Both the position numbers and the translations under genes were made by a program. Shown piece by piece: positions 1 to 9,009 of a stretch of DNA of 64,000 nucleotides. The DNA lies in contig NZ_FOBL01000010.1 in the NCBI RefSeq assembly GCF_900109825.1, forward strand, positions 18,352 to 82,351, in the 5' to 3' direction. The notes beneath the pieces are model-generated. The model made no database searches. It had not been told where the DNA came from and was given only the letters and a program-made list of their open reading frames with translations. The stretch comes from Alkalibacterium putridalgicola (GTDB lineage Bacteria; Bacillota; Bacilli; Lactobacillales; Carnobacteriaceae_A). Within the stretch, counting starts at the first letter, position 1. Each line of letters opens with the position of its first letter.

Positions 1-85
1 AGACTGCACTCCAATTATTATACAAAAGGTACAGTTTAAATACAAGTCACAACTTTCGTAATTGTCATAGCTTTCTCATTTTTAT
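1..85. other. window-edge sequence, no gene seen
   Basis: AT-rich sequence at the window edge. I see no open frame with a ribosome binding site and no clear structured element. It lies beyond the terminator that follows spx. Confidence 0.4.
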
Positions 86-122
86 AAAAAGAATCGGCAA
101 TTGATTTGCCGATTCTTTTTTA
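86..122. terminator. bidirectional terminator after spx
   Basis: A stem GAATCGGCA/TTGCCGATTC with a short loop, flanked by A-runs on one side and T-runs on the other, so it can terminate in both directions. It lies just past the spx stop codon. Confidence 0.85.
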
Positions 123-125
123 TAT

Positions 126-533
126 TCAGCTTTGTTTTAGTGCTACCAACTGCTGTGCTTTTTGAAGTTCTATTTCTCTGATTGCTCGAGGCACGAATTG
201 GCGGATCTCATCTTCGTTATAACCGATCTGTAATCTTCTGTCATCGAGGATTATCGGTCTTCTGATCAAAGTCGGGTTTTCCTGGATCAGAACAAACAAT
301 TCTTTCATTGAAAGTTCGTCTATATCGATGTTCAGATCTTTAAACGCTTTTGAACGTGTAGATATGATATCTTCCGTCCCATCCTCAGTTAAACGCATGA
401 TTGCTTTGATTTCATTGATTTCGAGTGGTGTGTGGGCCATGTTTTTCTCTGTGTAAGGGATATCGTACTCCTCTAACCAGGCCTTTGCTTTTCGACAAGA
501 TGTGCAGCTGGGTGTTGTAAATAATGTAACCAT
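126..533 (-). CDS. spx: transcriptional regulator Spx (ArsC family)
   Basis: 135 aa, full length for Spx. The N-terminus carries the redox switch C10-x-x-C13 in a thioredoxin-like ArsC fold, and the central TEDGT...STRSKAF and [21 protein letters not shown] stretches (two separate motifs) match the family. In Bacillus, Spx binds the C-terminal domain of the RNA polymerase alpha subunit and redirects transcription during disulfide stress; ClpXP degrades it. Those roles are family knowledge. The gene is monocistronic here, with its own promoter upstream and a terminator downstream. Lactobacillales often carry several Spx paralogs; which one this is cannot be told from the window. Confidence 0.93.
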   Translation of the reverse strand: MVTLFTTPSCTSCRKAKAWLEEYDIPYTEKNMAHTPLEINEIKAIMRLTEDGTEDIISTRSKAFKDLNIDIDELSMKELFVLIQENPTLIRRPIILDDRRLQIGYNEDEIRQFVPRAIREIELQKAQQLVALKQS

Positions 534-594
534 TATGTATTTCTCCCTTCGCTTGTTTGATTAATAGTTTCTAATGAATCTGTCTACAGTTATA

Positions 595-623
595 ATAGTA
601 GCTTAAATGTGACAAAATGTAAA
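595..623 (-). promoter_or_regulatory. putative promoter of spx
   Basis: On the minus strand TTTACA (618-623) and TACTAT (595-600) are 17 nt apart, a sigma-A-like arrangement about 60 nt upstream of the spx start. The surrounding 534-767 region is very AT-rich and shows no ORF. Confidence 0.45.
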
Positions 624-767
624 CCCCTATTTGTCTTTTTTTTGTCAAATTTACATATTGATTTTATATTATTTTTAAAAAAACCTTAACAACGGCGTTT
701 ATAAAATCAAATTTAAATTTGCGTGTTTTAACTATTTATAATTATTATAAATAAACGCCTATTCAAA

Positions 768-817
768 TAAAAAGAGGTGTACGCGACAGTCCATCGAATA
801 CACCTCTTCTTATTTTT
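768..817. terminator. terminator after the lipoate ligase gene
   Basis: A 10-bp stem AAGAGGTGTA/TACACCTCTT around a 17-nt loop, with T-rich flanks on both strands. It closes the metallo-hydrolase/lipoate ligase unit. Confidence 0.8.
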
Positions 818-825
818 ATTGACGA

Positions 826-1845
826 TCAGTAAAAGAGATCGACTAACTCCTCAGTTTCCACTTTACCGAAATATTTATTCACATCTACTTTACTGATTGC
901 ATCTCTTATCGCTTCTTTGGTATAGGGTATACCTTGCAGTTCTTTTTCTACGTCTTCGATTTCACCTAAGCCAAAGAAATCTCCGAAGATGCGGATATCT
1001 TCGATTTTACCTTTTCTGACATTCATCTTCACTTCCACTGTCCCTACAGATAGACGTTCGCTGCGCTCCATATCAAATGCAGGTGACTTGCCGTAATTCC
1101 AATTCCAGTTAGCTGTATATTCAGCAGCAAACGCATCGATTTTTTCCCAGTCTTCTTCTGTCAGGACATACTCCTTCACATTTTCTTTGGAATCTGTATC
1201 GTAGATATGCAGAAGCAGCTGTTCTCTGAAATCCTTGGCATTCATATACTGATATGAATCATCAAGGAAGGGTTTGATGTTCGTCACACGGCTGCGGATG
1301 GATTTTATACCTTTTGATTCCAGCTTATGCTTTTTGGGTTTCAGTGCTTTAACGACTGCCTCGATTTGAGAATCAAACATCAAGGTTCCATGCGCAGTCA
1401 TTCTACCATTCTTGGAATACATGGCATTACCGGAGAATTTTTTCCCATCTATGATCAGATCATTTCTACCTTTTAATTCAGCCCCTTCTACCCCCATCTG
1501 GTGCAGAGCATCTATCACTGGCGATGTGAACTTTTTAAAGTCCCGGAAAGAATTACCATCATCTTCAGTAATGAAGCAGAAACATAAGACGCCCATGTCA
1601 TGATACACGGCCCCGCCTCCGGAAAATCGACGGACAACATCTACTCCGTTCTCTTCCACATAAGCTGTATTGACTTCTTCATATGTGTTCTGGTTTCTTC
1701 CTATAATGATCGAATTGTCATTGATATAAAAGAGCAATATCGGTTCATCCAGTTTCACTTCATTGAGCAGATAATACTCTATAGCTAAATTTAATTTAGG
1801 ATCGTGTATTTCCTTACCGTCACGTTCATTCTTAACATAATACAT
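826..1845 (-). CDS. lplA: lipoate-protein ligase A family
   Basis: 339 aa, normal size for LplA/LplJ. These ATP-dependent enzymes activate free lipoate to lipoyl-AMP and attach it to the E2 or GcvH lipoyl domain lysine in the cytoplasm. The BPL/LplA catalytic motif RRFSGGGAVYHD is present near residue 70, preceded by GRNQN, followed by a C-terminal lipoate ligase domain. The open frame extends further upstream, but the start was set at ATG 1845 because an AGAGGAG site precedes it and the protein then begins MYYVKNE as in the family. It lies 14 nt after the metallo-hydrolase stop, so its ribosome site overlaps that stop and coupling is likely. The same pair (yhfI-lplJ) occurs in Bacillus. Confidence 0.92.
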   Translation of the reverse strand: MYYVKNERDGKEIHDPKLNLAIEYYLLNEVKLDEPILLFYINDNSIIIGRNQNTYEEVNTAYVEENGVDVVRRFSGGGAVYHDMGVLCFCFITEDDGNSFRDFKKFTSPVIDALHQMGVEGAELKGRNDLIIDGKKFSGNAMYSKNGRMTAHGTLMFDSQIEAVVKALKPKKHKLESKGIKSIRSRVTNIKPFLDDSYQYMNAKDFREQLLLHIYDTDSKENVKEYVLTEEDWEKIDAFAAEYTANWNWNYGKSPAFDMERSERLSVGTVEVKMNVRKGKIEDIRIFGDFFGLGEIEDVEKELQGIPYTKEAIRDAISKVDVNKYFGKVETEELVDLFY

Positions 1846-1859
1846 CCATATCTCTCCTC

Positions 1860-2603
1860 TTAAATAGTTACTGTCATATCTTTTTGTGCCAGTTGTACCG
1901 ACACATCCGGTGCTTCTTCCCTTGCCTCTGCGACCAGCTGGTTCAGATCGCCTTTTTGCGGCAAATGAGTAAGCATCAGGTTCTGCACTCCGGCCCGAGC
2001 TGCAATTCTGCCACATTCTTTAGCCGTCATGTGGACAGAATGGTTTTCCATCCCTCTGAAGAAATTGCTGTCTGCAAGGAGTAAGTCAGCCTTTGTTGAA
2101 AAGGCTATAAAATCTTTTTTATAACCTGAATCAGCTGTGAACACTAATGCTTTACCTGTTTTTTCCTCCGTGATCCGAAAAGCATAGCAGGGTACAGGGT
2201 GAATCGTTTTCATATGTTCTATTTTAAATGGTCCGATCGTCAGCTCTGGTTCTTTTGTATAAGCAATTCCCTGACTGACATTTTCAAATGTCATTTTTGC
2301 AAAACTATCTTTATCTTCATCGTGACAATATATTGGCAGCAGATGGGGTTTATTCCCATGCTCGTCTTTTTTTAGTAATCGTGTGAACTGCAGAACACCC
2401 AGATCAGCAATATGGTCATGATGATAATGAGAGATCAGAACAGCATCCAGTTTTATAGGATCGACATATTTTTCCAAGGCAAGCAGACTTCCACTGCCGG
2501 CATCTAAGAGAAGATGAAATCCCTCTGATTCAATTAGGTAAGCACTCGTCCCCACGCCTTTGGTAGGATAACCACCATAGTAACCCAGCACTGTTAACTT
2601 CAT
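1860..2603 (-). CDS. metallo-beta-lactamase fold hydrolase, YhfI-like
   Basis: 247 aa from ATG 2603, which follows an AAGAAGGGA site; the longer frame upstream begins in the preceding terminator region and was rejected. The metal motif HYHHDH lies near residue 60, with further candidate ligands at TADSGY and a C-terminal LTHLPQ. This is the RNase Z-like branch of the MBL superfamily. Its substrate is not known to me; the fixed pairing with a lipoate ligase gene in Bacilli suggests a shared operon but does not reveal the reaction. Confidence 0.85.
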   Translation of the reverse strand: MKLTVLGYYGGYPTKGVGTSAYLIESEGFHLLLDAGSGSLLALEKYVDPIKLDAVLISHYHHDHIADLGVLQFTRLLKKDEHGNKPHLLPIYCHDEDKDSFAKMTFENVSQGIAYTKEPELTIGPFKIEHMKTIHPVPCYAFRITEEKTGKALVFTADSGYKKDFIAFSTKADLLLADSNFFRGMENHSVHMTAKECGRIAARAGVQNLMLTHLPQKGDLNQLVAEAREEAPDVSVQLAQKDMTVTI

Positions 2604-2653
2604 AATATTGTCCCTTCTTTCCTTTATCTCTATTACTAGAATACGTTTCAGCA

Positions 2654-2707
2654 TAAAAAAAAACAACTAAATCTCTTTTTCTTACAGAGAATTAGTTGTT
2701 TTTTTTC
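2654..2707. terminator. terminator after hemY-like gene
   Basis: Stem of AACAACTAA and AGAGA segments with their complements (one mismatch) and long A and T runs on the two sides. It separates the hemY-like gene from the metallo-hydrolase gene. Confidence 0.85.
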
Positions 2708-2737
2708 CATTCAACTCAATATCACGCTATAAAAATA

Positions 2738-4135
2738 CTATATTGTTTTTTTAAGGTGTTCGAGAGCCTGCTGGCTAACTTCGTTCGCTTGAGCTATACA
2801 GTTATTGATTCCAAATCCTTTGATTCCATTCCCGGCCAAATATAGACCAGGATATTTTTCACTCAAAAACTCGAACAAGTTCTTTCTTTTTTCTTCGTGT
2901 GTCAATGTAAACTGAGGAATAGCATTCGGCCAGCGCTTAATTATCTTGTAGTTGGGTTCACTATCGATTTTTAACATGCTGGACACATCTTGGATGATTT
3001 CTTCTTCTATTTGCTTGTTACTTAAAGACATCATGACCCCGTCTACGCTACGCCCGAAGTAAATCCCCAAAAGCTCTTCGTCCTTATCTTTAAAATGGTT
3101 CCATTTTCTATTCAGCCACACAATGCTTTGAATATATGAATTATTCCTTCTGACAGACAGGACCCCGTTGCCTTTAGGCGGATTCTTCAAGGAACCTTTT
3201 GGAAAGCTGAGCAGCAAAAAACCCACGGACCCCATCTTGATTTCTTTGAAGTAATCACTTAACTCGATGTCTATGAACAGTTCATTATAAGATCCAGGAT
3301 CCGTTGCCACAACGAGGGAATCTACTCTCAACTGCTCTTTCTTATTTATATCAAGGATGTACGTATTGTTGATACTTCTTTTTATTTCAGTGACCTTTTT
3401 GGAAAATCTTATTTTTCCGCTTACTTTATCGGTCAATTCTCTGGTCAGTGTTTCCAGTCCCTCTTTGAATGTAGCATACATACCATCTCTATCACGCATG
3501 TCAGGATGGTTCTCCAGAACTTTTGTCCAGGTTCCGTATTCCTGTTCCAGTTCTACGATGGGTTCATTGAATCCATGGATCCCGATCTCATCAATATCAC
3601 TTGTATAGATTTTAGCAAAGTACGGTTCGGCTGCATATTCAGCCATTTCTTCCCCGATACGTTGTGCGAGGTACTCTTTGGTTGTGATTTCTTCATTCGC
3701 TTCTTTTCCGGAAAAATATGTATTCCTTAAAAAATCCAATTTCCCTTGGAACGAAATCAAGTCAAGCTTCCATATATCTGTCCGCCTGACGGGAATCCCT
3801 TTATACGTAGGACAATCAAAGTTATACAACTTATTGAAAGCATACACATCCTGTTTGCCATTCTGACTTAACTCTATCTCATCCTTGAGGCCTAATTCTT
3901 TAATCAGTTCCATTGCTTCAGGTAGCCGTGTATCGATCGACTCGGCTCCTAAATCAATAAACTCTTCTCCAAACTTCATGGTATACAGTTTTCCTCCAGA
4001 ACGGATGGATGATTCTAAAACGATTATTTCCACAGGTAGCTCTTCCTTATCGACCTGCTGCTGTAAGCGATACGCAATAGTGAGGCCGGTCACTCCGCTC
4101 CCAATAATGGCGATTCGTTTTTTGTTTTTGTCCAT
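2738..4135 (-). CDS. hemY: HemY-like FAD-dependent porphyrinogen oxidase
   Basis: 465 aa, close to Bacillus HemY length. The N-terminus has the FAD-binding GSGVTGLTIAYRL motif after a short basic leader and an ESSIRSGGKL loop; the C-terminus has the flavin-closing YLAGNGIKGFGINNCIAQA region (split GNGIKG and CIAQA). In Firmicutes HemY oxidises coproporphyrinogen III to coproporphyrin III in the heme pathway. The start ATG has a GAGGT site 7 nt upstream. No other heme gene lies nearby, and many Lactobacillales cannot make heme, so a role in intermediate salvage or on another substrate is possible. A terminator follows and the gene stands alone. Confidence 0.8.
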   Translation of the reverse strand: MDKNKKRIAIIGSGVTGLTIAYRLQQQVDKEELPVEIIVLESSIRSGGKLYTMKFGEEFIDLGAESIDTRLPEAMELIKELGLKDEIELSQNGKQDVYAFNKLYNFDCPTYKGIPVRRTDIWKLDLISFQGKLDFLRNTYFSGKEANEEITTKEYLAQRIGEEMAEYAAEPYFAKIYTSDIDEIGIHGFNEPIVELEQEYGTWTKVLENHPDMRDRDGMYATFKEGLETLTRELTDKVSGKIRFSKKVTEIKRSINNTYILDINKKEQLRVDSLVVATDPGSYNELFIDIELSDYFKEIKMGSVGFLLLSFPKGSLKNPPKGNGVLSVRRNNSYIQSIVWLNRKWNHFKDKDEELLGIYFGRSVDGVMMSLSNKQIEEEIIQDVSSMLKIDSEPNYKIIKRWPNAIPQFTLTHEEKRKNLFEFLSEKYPGLYLAGNGIKGFGINNCIAQANEVSQQALEHLKKTI

Positions 4136-4340
4136 TCGTCATACCTCACATACTATAATGATATTTTTACGATTCTACTTCATTACTAAAATCAATCCAG
4201 GCTTTCTTTATCTTATCTTAGAGCATTTGATTCTAAGAGGATTTTGAAAAGCACTTATAATTGAAGCAATCTTTTCTATTATACCATGAAGCAGATAAAA
4301 TACATTAAAGTTATTTTACTATACGGTTAACATTATATTA

Positions 4341-4388
4341 ATAAAAAACCATATGACTTTGAGCATTCGATGCTCAAAATCATATGGT
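4341..4388 (-). terminator. terminator of the infC-rpmI-rplT operon
   Basis: Long stem of ACCATATGA and TTTGAGCAT arms with their complements around a CGA loop, followed on the minus strand by a T run. Located 9 nt past the rplT stop. Confidence 0.9.
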
Positions 4389-4397
4389 CCAGTTTTA

Positions 4398-4757
4398 TTA
4401 TTTGTTTAATGCGTCTTTAGCTTGATCTGTCAATGATGTGAATGCTGCTGCATCATTGATCGCCAAGTCAGCCAGCATTTTACGGTTCATATCGATGCCC
4501 GCAACTTTTAGTCCGTGCATGAATTTAGAGTAGCTCAAACCATTCATACGTGCCGCTGCATTGATACGTGCGATCCATAATTTACGGAAGTTACGTTTGT
4601 TTTGCTTACGGTCTCTGTAAGAATACATATATGATTTCATTACTTGCTGTTTTGCAACTTTGAACAAGCGATGTTTTGCACCATAATATCCTTTAGCTAA
4701 TTTTAATACGCGATTACGGCGTCTGCGAGTGACGACTCCACCTTTTACTCGTGCCAT
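4398..4757 (-). CDS. rplT: 50S ribosomal protein L20
   Basis: 119 aa, standard length. The basic N-terminus ([19 protein letters not shown]) threads into 23S rRNA, and the C-terminal globular part binds rRNA and, in the family, also the leader of its own mRNA to repress the operon. It is last in infC-rpmI-rplT, with a strong terminator after it. An L20-type leader is present upstream of infC, so autoregulation is likely. Confidence 0.98.
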   Translation of the reverse strand: MARVKGGVVTRRRRNRVLKLAKGYYGAKHRLFKVAKQQVMKSYMYSYRDRKQNKRNFRKLWIARINAAARMNGLSYSKFMHGLKVAGIDMNRKMLADLAINDAAAFTSLTDQAKDALNK

Positions 4758-4797
4758 TGTTTTTCCTCCTTCAATACAATCCTAGAAATCTAAATTT

Positions 4798-4998
4798 TTA
4801 TTTCATGTAAGCTAATTGCTGTTTGATGCGTTTGTAATCACTGTCTGAAACCATAGCAGATTTACGTAATTTACGTTTTTGCTTCTGCGTTTTGTTCGCA
4901 AACATATGGCTACGTTTTGCGTGACTTCTTTTTAGTTTTCCAGAACCTGTTCTTTTGAAACGTTTTGCTGATCCTCTATGCGTTTTTTGCTTAGGCAT
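4798..4998 (-). CDS. rpmI: 50S ribosomal protein L35
   Basis: 66 aa, highly basic, with the family signature [20 protein letters not shown] near the N-terminus. Structural protein of the large ribosomal subunit. Sits between infC and rplT in the conserved order with 40-70 nt gaps, and a TCCTCC complement gives a good ribosome site. Confidence 0.97.
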   Translation of the reverse strand: MPKQKTHRGSAKRFKRTGSGKLKRSHAKRSHMFANKTQKQKRKLRKSAMVSDSDYKRIKQQLAYMK

Positions 4999-5067
4999 TA
5001 TACTTTTCCTCCAATACTCTTCTCTAAAATTTTAAGCAGAATCATAAAGTGATGATTCTATTGCTTA

Positions 5068-5583
5068 TTACTTCTCACTTTTCGGTGCGAGCATCAAGAA
5101 CATGCTGCGGCCATCCATTTTAGCTTTAGATTCAACTTGTGAAATATCAGATGTTTCTTCCGCCATACGTTCTAATACTTCACGTCCAATTTCCTTATGA
5201 GTAATAGCTCGACCTCTAAAACGAATAGAAACTTTTACTTTATCGCCTTTATCCAAGAATTTACGAGCGTTACGCAATTTAGTGTTGAAATCGTGGTCAT
5301 CAATGGTTGGGCTCAAACGAATCTCTTTAACATTGACGATTTTCTGATTTTTTCTTGCTTCACGTTCTTTTTTCTGTTGTTCATAGCGATATTTTCCGTA
5401 ATCCATTATACGAGCCACTGGGGGTTTAGCATTAGGAGAAACAAGAACCAGGTCCATACTGGCATCTTCTGCTAATCTCAATGCTTCGTTACGTGAAATG
5501 ACTCCTATCTGTTCACCGTCTTTACCTATCAACCGTACCTCATTAGCGCGAATACGATCGTTGACAATCATGTCTTTAGCTAT
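5068..5583 (-). CDS. infC: translation initiation factor IF-3, ATA start
   Basis: 171 aa with the two IF3 domains: the N-domain beginning [20 protein letters not shown] and the C-domain with [11 protein letters not shown] and [13 protein letters not shown]3 binds the 30S subunit, discourages 70S assembly and rejects non-canonical start codons. The start was set at ATA (5583-5581): GGAGGT at 5596-5591 is 7 nt upstream, whereas the first in-frame ATG (5571) is 19 nt away and would remove conserved residues. A TTG in frame at 5598 overlaps the ribosome site itself and is unlikely. Rare AUU/AUA starts are known for infC and let IF3 repress its own translation. First gene of the operon behind a leader and strong promoter. 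Confidence 0.93.
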   Translation of the reverse strand: MAKDMIVNDRIRANEVRLIGKDGEQIGVISRNEALRLAEDASMDLVLVSPNAKPPVARIMDYGKYRYEQQKKEREARKNQKIVNVKEIRLSPTIDDHDFNTKLRNARKFLDKGDKVKVSIRFRGRAITHKEIGREVLERMAEETSDISQVESKAKMDGRSMFLMLAPKSEK

Positions 5584-5599
5584 GGTGGTCACCTCCAAA

Positions 5600-5772
5600 G
5601 TATTTGCGAGAAAAACACAGAAAAAGACGACATTTCTATTAGCTATAGAAATCCCGCCTTATCTCCGCATAAAAACACAAGTCATTGCGTTTAATTATAT
5701 ATACGTTCATATCTGCCCAGAGATTTGCATCACTTAGGCGAGAAGCGGGGGCTTCTGCTTTGTTTTCTCAAC
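5600..5772 (-). promoter_or_regulatory. L20-type ribosomal leader with attenuator
   Basis: About 170 nt of untranslated leader before infC. It starts with a GCAGAAGC...GCTTCT hairpin and ends with a terminator hairpin. Position before infC-rpmI-rplT and general layout match the Firmicute L20 leader, in which L20 binds and favours termination. I recognise it from context and memory of the layout; a covariance-model search would settle it. Confidence 0.7.
5621..5658 (-). terminator. attenuator hairpin in infC leader
   Basis: On the minus strand GGCGGGATTTCTAT pairs with ATAGAAATGTCGTC (one mismatch, two G-U pairs) around AGCTA and is followed by TTTTT, about 40 nt upstream of the infC start. 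Fits conditional termination inside the leader. Confidence 0.75.
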
Positions 5773-5778
5773 TTTCTA

Positions 5779-5807
5779 ATAATACCATCAATGATCTGTG
5801 TTGTCAA
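5779..5807 (-). promoter_or_regulatory. sigma-A promoter of infC operon
   Basis: Perfect -35 TTGACA (5802-5807) and -10 TATTAT (5779-5784) with exactly 17 nt between them, on the minus strand, giving a transcript start near 5772. One of the best promoter matches in the window. Confidence 0.8.
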
Positions 5808-5823
5808 ATCATTATTTAACTCT

Positions 5824-7755
5824 TCATTTTTTACCTTCTGTTTTCAGTTTCTCAATGAATGCATCCAATGCGACAGTCTCTGTTTTATTCTCACCATACT
5901 TACGTACAGCAATCGTGCCCTCTTCCATCTCATTGTCACCAATGACAAGCTGATAAGGGACCTTGAGTGTCTGAGCTTCTCTTATTTTATAACCCATTTT
6001 CTCATTACGCATATCTACTTCCACACGCAGACCTTGTAATGACAATTTTTCCTGCAGGTCTTTGGCATAGTCGCCGTGGATATCCAGATTAACAGGAATG
6101 ATTTTAGCCTGGACTGGTGCCAGCCAAGTAGGGAATGCCCCTTTGTAACGTTCGATCAGGTAAGCCACAAAACGTTCCATTGTCGAAACGATCCCTCTGT
6201 GGATAACGACTGGACGGTGATTGTCCTGGCCATCTTCCCCGACATATGTCAGATCAAAGCGTTCAGGGAGCAGGAAGTCCAGCTGAACGGTGGACAATGT
6301 TTCTTCTGTGCCTAAAGCTGTTTTCACCTGTACATCGAGTTTAGGACCGTAAAAGGCAGCTTCTCCCATGGCTTCAAAGTATTCCAGACCCATTTCGTCC
6401 AGAGTATCTTTCAGCATGGATTCTGCTTTCAGCCACATGGCATCGTCGTCGAAATACTTTTCAGTATTCTCAGGATCACGATAACTCAGGCGGAAACGAT
6501 AGTCCGTTATATCGAAATCTTCGTATACAGCCAGCATCAAATTGACCACACGTCTGAATTCTTCCTTGATCTGATCTGGACGGACAAAGACATGCGCATC
6601 GTTCAGGGTCATTTCACGTACTCGCTGCAGACCGGATAGCGCCCCGCTCTTTTCATAACGGTGCATCTGACCAAGTTCGGCAATTCGGATAGGCAAGTCT
6701 CGGTAACTGCGAACATCATTTTTAAAGACCATCATGTGATGTGGACAGTTCATTGGACGCAGGACAAGCATTTCTCCATCACCCATGTCCATCGGCGGAA
6801 ACATGTCTTCATGATAGTGATCCCAGTGACCTGATTTTTTATAGAAATCCACGTTGGCCATAATCGGTGTGTAGACATGTTCATATCCAAGGTTGATTTC
6901 TTTATCTGTAATGTAGCGCTCGATGATACGTCTGATCGTTGCCCCTTTAGGCAGCCAGAAAGGCAGACCAGAACCGACTTCCGGATTGAGCATAAACAGG
7001 TCCAGCTCTTTACCCAGTTTGCGGTGGTCTCTCTGCTTCGCTTCTTCACGCATCTTCAGATATTCTTTCAGTGCTTTTTTATCAAAAAAGGCAGTACCGT
7101 AGACGCGCTGCATCATTTTATTATCTGAATTACCTCTCCAGTAGGCGCCTGCCAGAGAAAGAAGTTTAAAGACCTGGATCCGTCCTGTCGACGGAACATG
7201 CACCCCACGGCAGAGATCGGCAAACTCACCTTGTACGTAAATCGAGATGACTTCATCTTCCGGCAAGTCATTGATCAGTTCCGTTTTATATGGATCATTT
7301 TTAAAAAATTCTAATGCCTCTTCCCGGCTGATTTCTTTTCTTACGATAGGAAGATTCTCTTTAACGATCGCCATCATTTCATCTTCGATCTTACCTAAAT
7401 CTTCATCTGTGATGGGTTCGCTCGTATCTGTATCATAGTAAAAACCATTCTCGATAGCCGGGCCCACTCCAAATTTCGCATCCGGATACAGGCGCTTGAT
7501 CGCCTGGGCCATCAGATGAGCTGTTGAATGGCGAAGGACTGACAAGGCATCTTCATGATCTTGTGTGATGATCTCGAGCATCCCGTCTTCGTCTAAAGAA
7601 CGGCTGAAGTCTATGAGTTCACCATTCCATTTGGCGGCCAGCCCCTTCTTTTCTAAAGACTTGGCAATACTCCCGGCTATATCTTTCGGTGTTGAGCCCT
7701 GTTCCACTTCTTTAACTGTACCGTCAGGCAGTGTGACATTGATTTGTTCGACCAT
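5824..7755 (-). CDS. thrS: threonyl-tRNA synthetase
   Basis: 643 aa, full length. Domains in order: TGS (about 1-63), editing/SAD domain with [10 protein letters not shown] (the HxxxH metal motif), class II catalytic core with motif 2 around [13 protein letters not shown] and motif 3 near GIVSTMERF, and a C-terminal anticodon-binding domain from about residue 540. Charges tRNA-Thr in the cytoplasm. Translation starts at ATG after AAGGAGG. A T-box leader with an intrinsic terminator lies directly upstream, so transcription should rise when uncharged tRNA-Thr accumulates. Confidence 0.98.
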   Translation of the reverse strand: MVEQINVTLPDGTVKEVEQGSTPKDIAGSIAKSLEKKGLAAKWNGELIDFSRSLDEDGMLEIITQDHEDALSVLRHSTAHLMAQAIKRLYPDAKFGVGPAIENGFYYDTDTSEPITDEDLGKIEDEMMAIVKENLPIVRKEISREEALEFFKNDPYKTELINDLPEDEVISIYVQGEFADLCRGVHVPSTGRIQVFKLLSLAGAYWRGNSDNKMMQRVYGTAFFDKKALKEYLKMREEAKQRDHRKLGKELDLFMLNPEVGSGLPFWLPKGATIRRIIERYITDKEINLGYEHVYTPIMANVDFYKKSGHWDHYHEDMFPPMDMGDGEMLVLRPMNCPHHMMVFKNDVRSYRDLPIRIAELGQMHRYEKSGALSGLQRVREMTLNDAHVFVRPDQIKEEFRRVVNLMLAVYEDFDITDYRFRLSYRDPENTEKYFDDDAMWLKAESMLKDTLDEMGLEYFEAMGEAAFYGPKLDVQVKTALGTEETLSTVQLDFLLPERFDLTYVGEDGQDNHRPVVIHRGIVSTMERFVAYLIERYKGAFPTWLAPVQAKIIPVNLDIHGDYAKDLQEKLSLQGLRVEVDMRNEKMGYKIREAQTLKVPYQLVIGDNEMEEGTIAVRKYGENKTETVALDAFIEKLKTEGKK

Positions 7756-7774
7756 TTTTATTCCTCCTTATATA

Positions 7775-7820
7775 TAAAAAACGTCCCATTGAATAAGTTT
7801 ACCTCATTCAATGGGACGTC
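7775..7820 (-). terminator. T-box terminator before thrS
   Basis: On the minus strand ACGTCCCATTGAAT pairs with ATTCAATGGGACGT around a short loop and runs into TTTTTT. This is the terminator arm of the thrS T-box; the T-box sequence lies just before it and can form the competing antiterminator. Confidence 0.9.
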
Positions 7821-8035
7821 AGAATCATACGCGGTTCCACCCAAAATTTATAGAAAAGTACACGTGTACTTTCTATCTTCATTACTCGATAACGCTGAGG
7901 CTGCGACTATTTTTACTCAGGATTCAAAATAGTACTCGAAAGGGGTCTGCGGCAGTTAGTCTTAAGAATGTCCCAGCAGTCATTCTCTCTCTGAAAAGCT
8001 ACGCTGTCACAGCTGTCTTTCTCTTCGTTTTATTG
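7775..8035 (-). promoter_or_regulatory. T-box leader of thrS
   Basis: About 260 nt leader containing the diagnostic T-box stretch GGGTGGAACCGCG (minus strand, near 7841-7829), upstream stem I with a GAGAGAGAATG segment, and the terminator. T-boxes read uncharged tRNA by codon-anticodon pairing in stem I and by the tRNA 3' end at the T-box. An ACC in the stem I 3' side (around AGACCCC) is my candidate threonine specifier, not certain without folding. Confidence 0.9.
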
Positions 8036-8040
8036 TAATG

Positions 8041-8069
8041 ATCGTATCATAAGTTCATTCGTTTTACAA
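8041..8069 (-). promoter_or_regulatory. putative promoter of thrS
   Basis: On the minus strand TTGTAA (8064-8069) and TACGAT (8041-8046) are 17 nt apart, just after the dnaI stop and just upstream of the T-box leader. Confidence 0.55.
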
Positions 8070-8079
8070 TACTCTCACC

Positions 8080-9009
8080 CTATTTATGTCTTCTGTTTTC
8101 TCCGGACATCTCTACTTCTTCAGCCAGGAATCTGATTCTTTCCATGATACGCTTCGCCTTCAGCGGTTCGTTTTCTCCACGCTGTGAAAAAGTCAGGTGT
8201 TCATTCTCCAGCTGGTCCATATCGAAATTCGAAGTAAAGAACGTCGGAAGTTCTTCCTGCATACGGTATTGAAGGATCACACCTAAAACATCATCTCTGA
8301 TCCAGGACGACATGGAGTCTGCTCCAATATCATCGATCATTAGGAGTTTAGCCCTTTTGAAGCTATCTAACTTGTCTTCTGTGGTATTTTTACCAATAGA
8401 ATTTTTCATTTCAACAGCGAATGTTGGAAAATGGACGATTGTTGATGCAAATCCTTTTTCTGACAACTCGTGTGCGACAGCCCCGAGCAAATATGTCTTG
8501 CCAACACCGAAAGATCCATGAAGGTATAGTCCTTTGTGGAAAGCTTTAGGATTGCTAACGTATCTTCCAGTAAACTCCGTTGCTTTTCTTAAAGCAAGAC
8601 GGCGATTTTTTGTTACTTCAAAAGAATCGAATGTTGCATTTTTTAAATCCTTCGGTAAAAAGACAGAATTGATTCTATTCTTGATTTTTTCTTCAGTTCG
8701 TCTGTTGATCAATTCAGGGGTGGGCTCATACGTCACATCTATACGATGATTATTCAAAATCAGCTTTGGCTCATACCCCGGAGCAAGACCCCCACTCATG
8801 TTTTCTGCTTTCTGCTTTTCAGAAACGAATTCATACAGTTTTGAGGCACTTCTTTCGATCGCGGATTTATCCAGTACCTCTTTATTTTCGGCAAGGAATC
8901 TTCTGACCTCAGGATCTTTAAATACCTGATTTTTCATTATATCCTGATAGGTTTGGTTTAATTTATTCTGATCCATCATTTTTCCAAGTTGATCTTTTAA
9001 GCTCTCCAT
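8080..9009 (-). CDS. dnaI: primosomal helicase loader DnaI
   Basis: 309 aa. N-terminal helicase-binding domain (about 1-130) followed by an AAA+ domain with Walker A GSFGVGKT at residues 165-172 and Walker B LLMIDDIGAD. DnaI loads the replicative helicase onto DNA at oriC and restarted forks, together with DnaB and DnaD in Bacilli. Its ATG shares one base with the dnaB stop (TAATG), so the two are translationally coupled. Confidence 0.95.
   Translation of the reverse strand: MESLKDQLGKMMDQNKLNQTYQDIMKNQVFKDPEVRRFLAENKEVLDKSAIERSASKLYEFVSEKQKAENMSGGLAPGYEPKLILNNHRIDVTYEPTPELINRRTEEKIKNRINSVFLPKDLKNATFDSFEVTKNRRLALRKATEFTGRYVSNPKAFHKGLYLHGSFGVGKTYLLGAVAHELSEKGFASTIVHFPTFAVEMKNSIGKNTTEDKLDSFKRAKLLMIDDIGADSMSSWIRDDVLGVILQYRMQEELPTFFTSNFDMDQLENEHLTFSQRGENEPLKAKRIMERIRFLAEEVEMSGENRRHK

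Noticed and set aside
1846..2016. Extended N-terminus of the lipoate ligase
   Set aside because: The upstream part overlaps the metallo-hydrolase gene, lacks family similarity, and a good ribosome site precedes ATG 1845.
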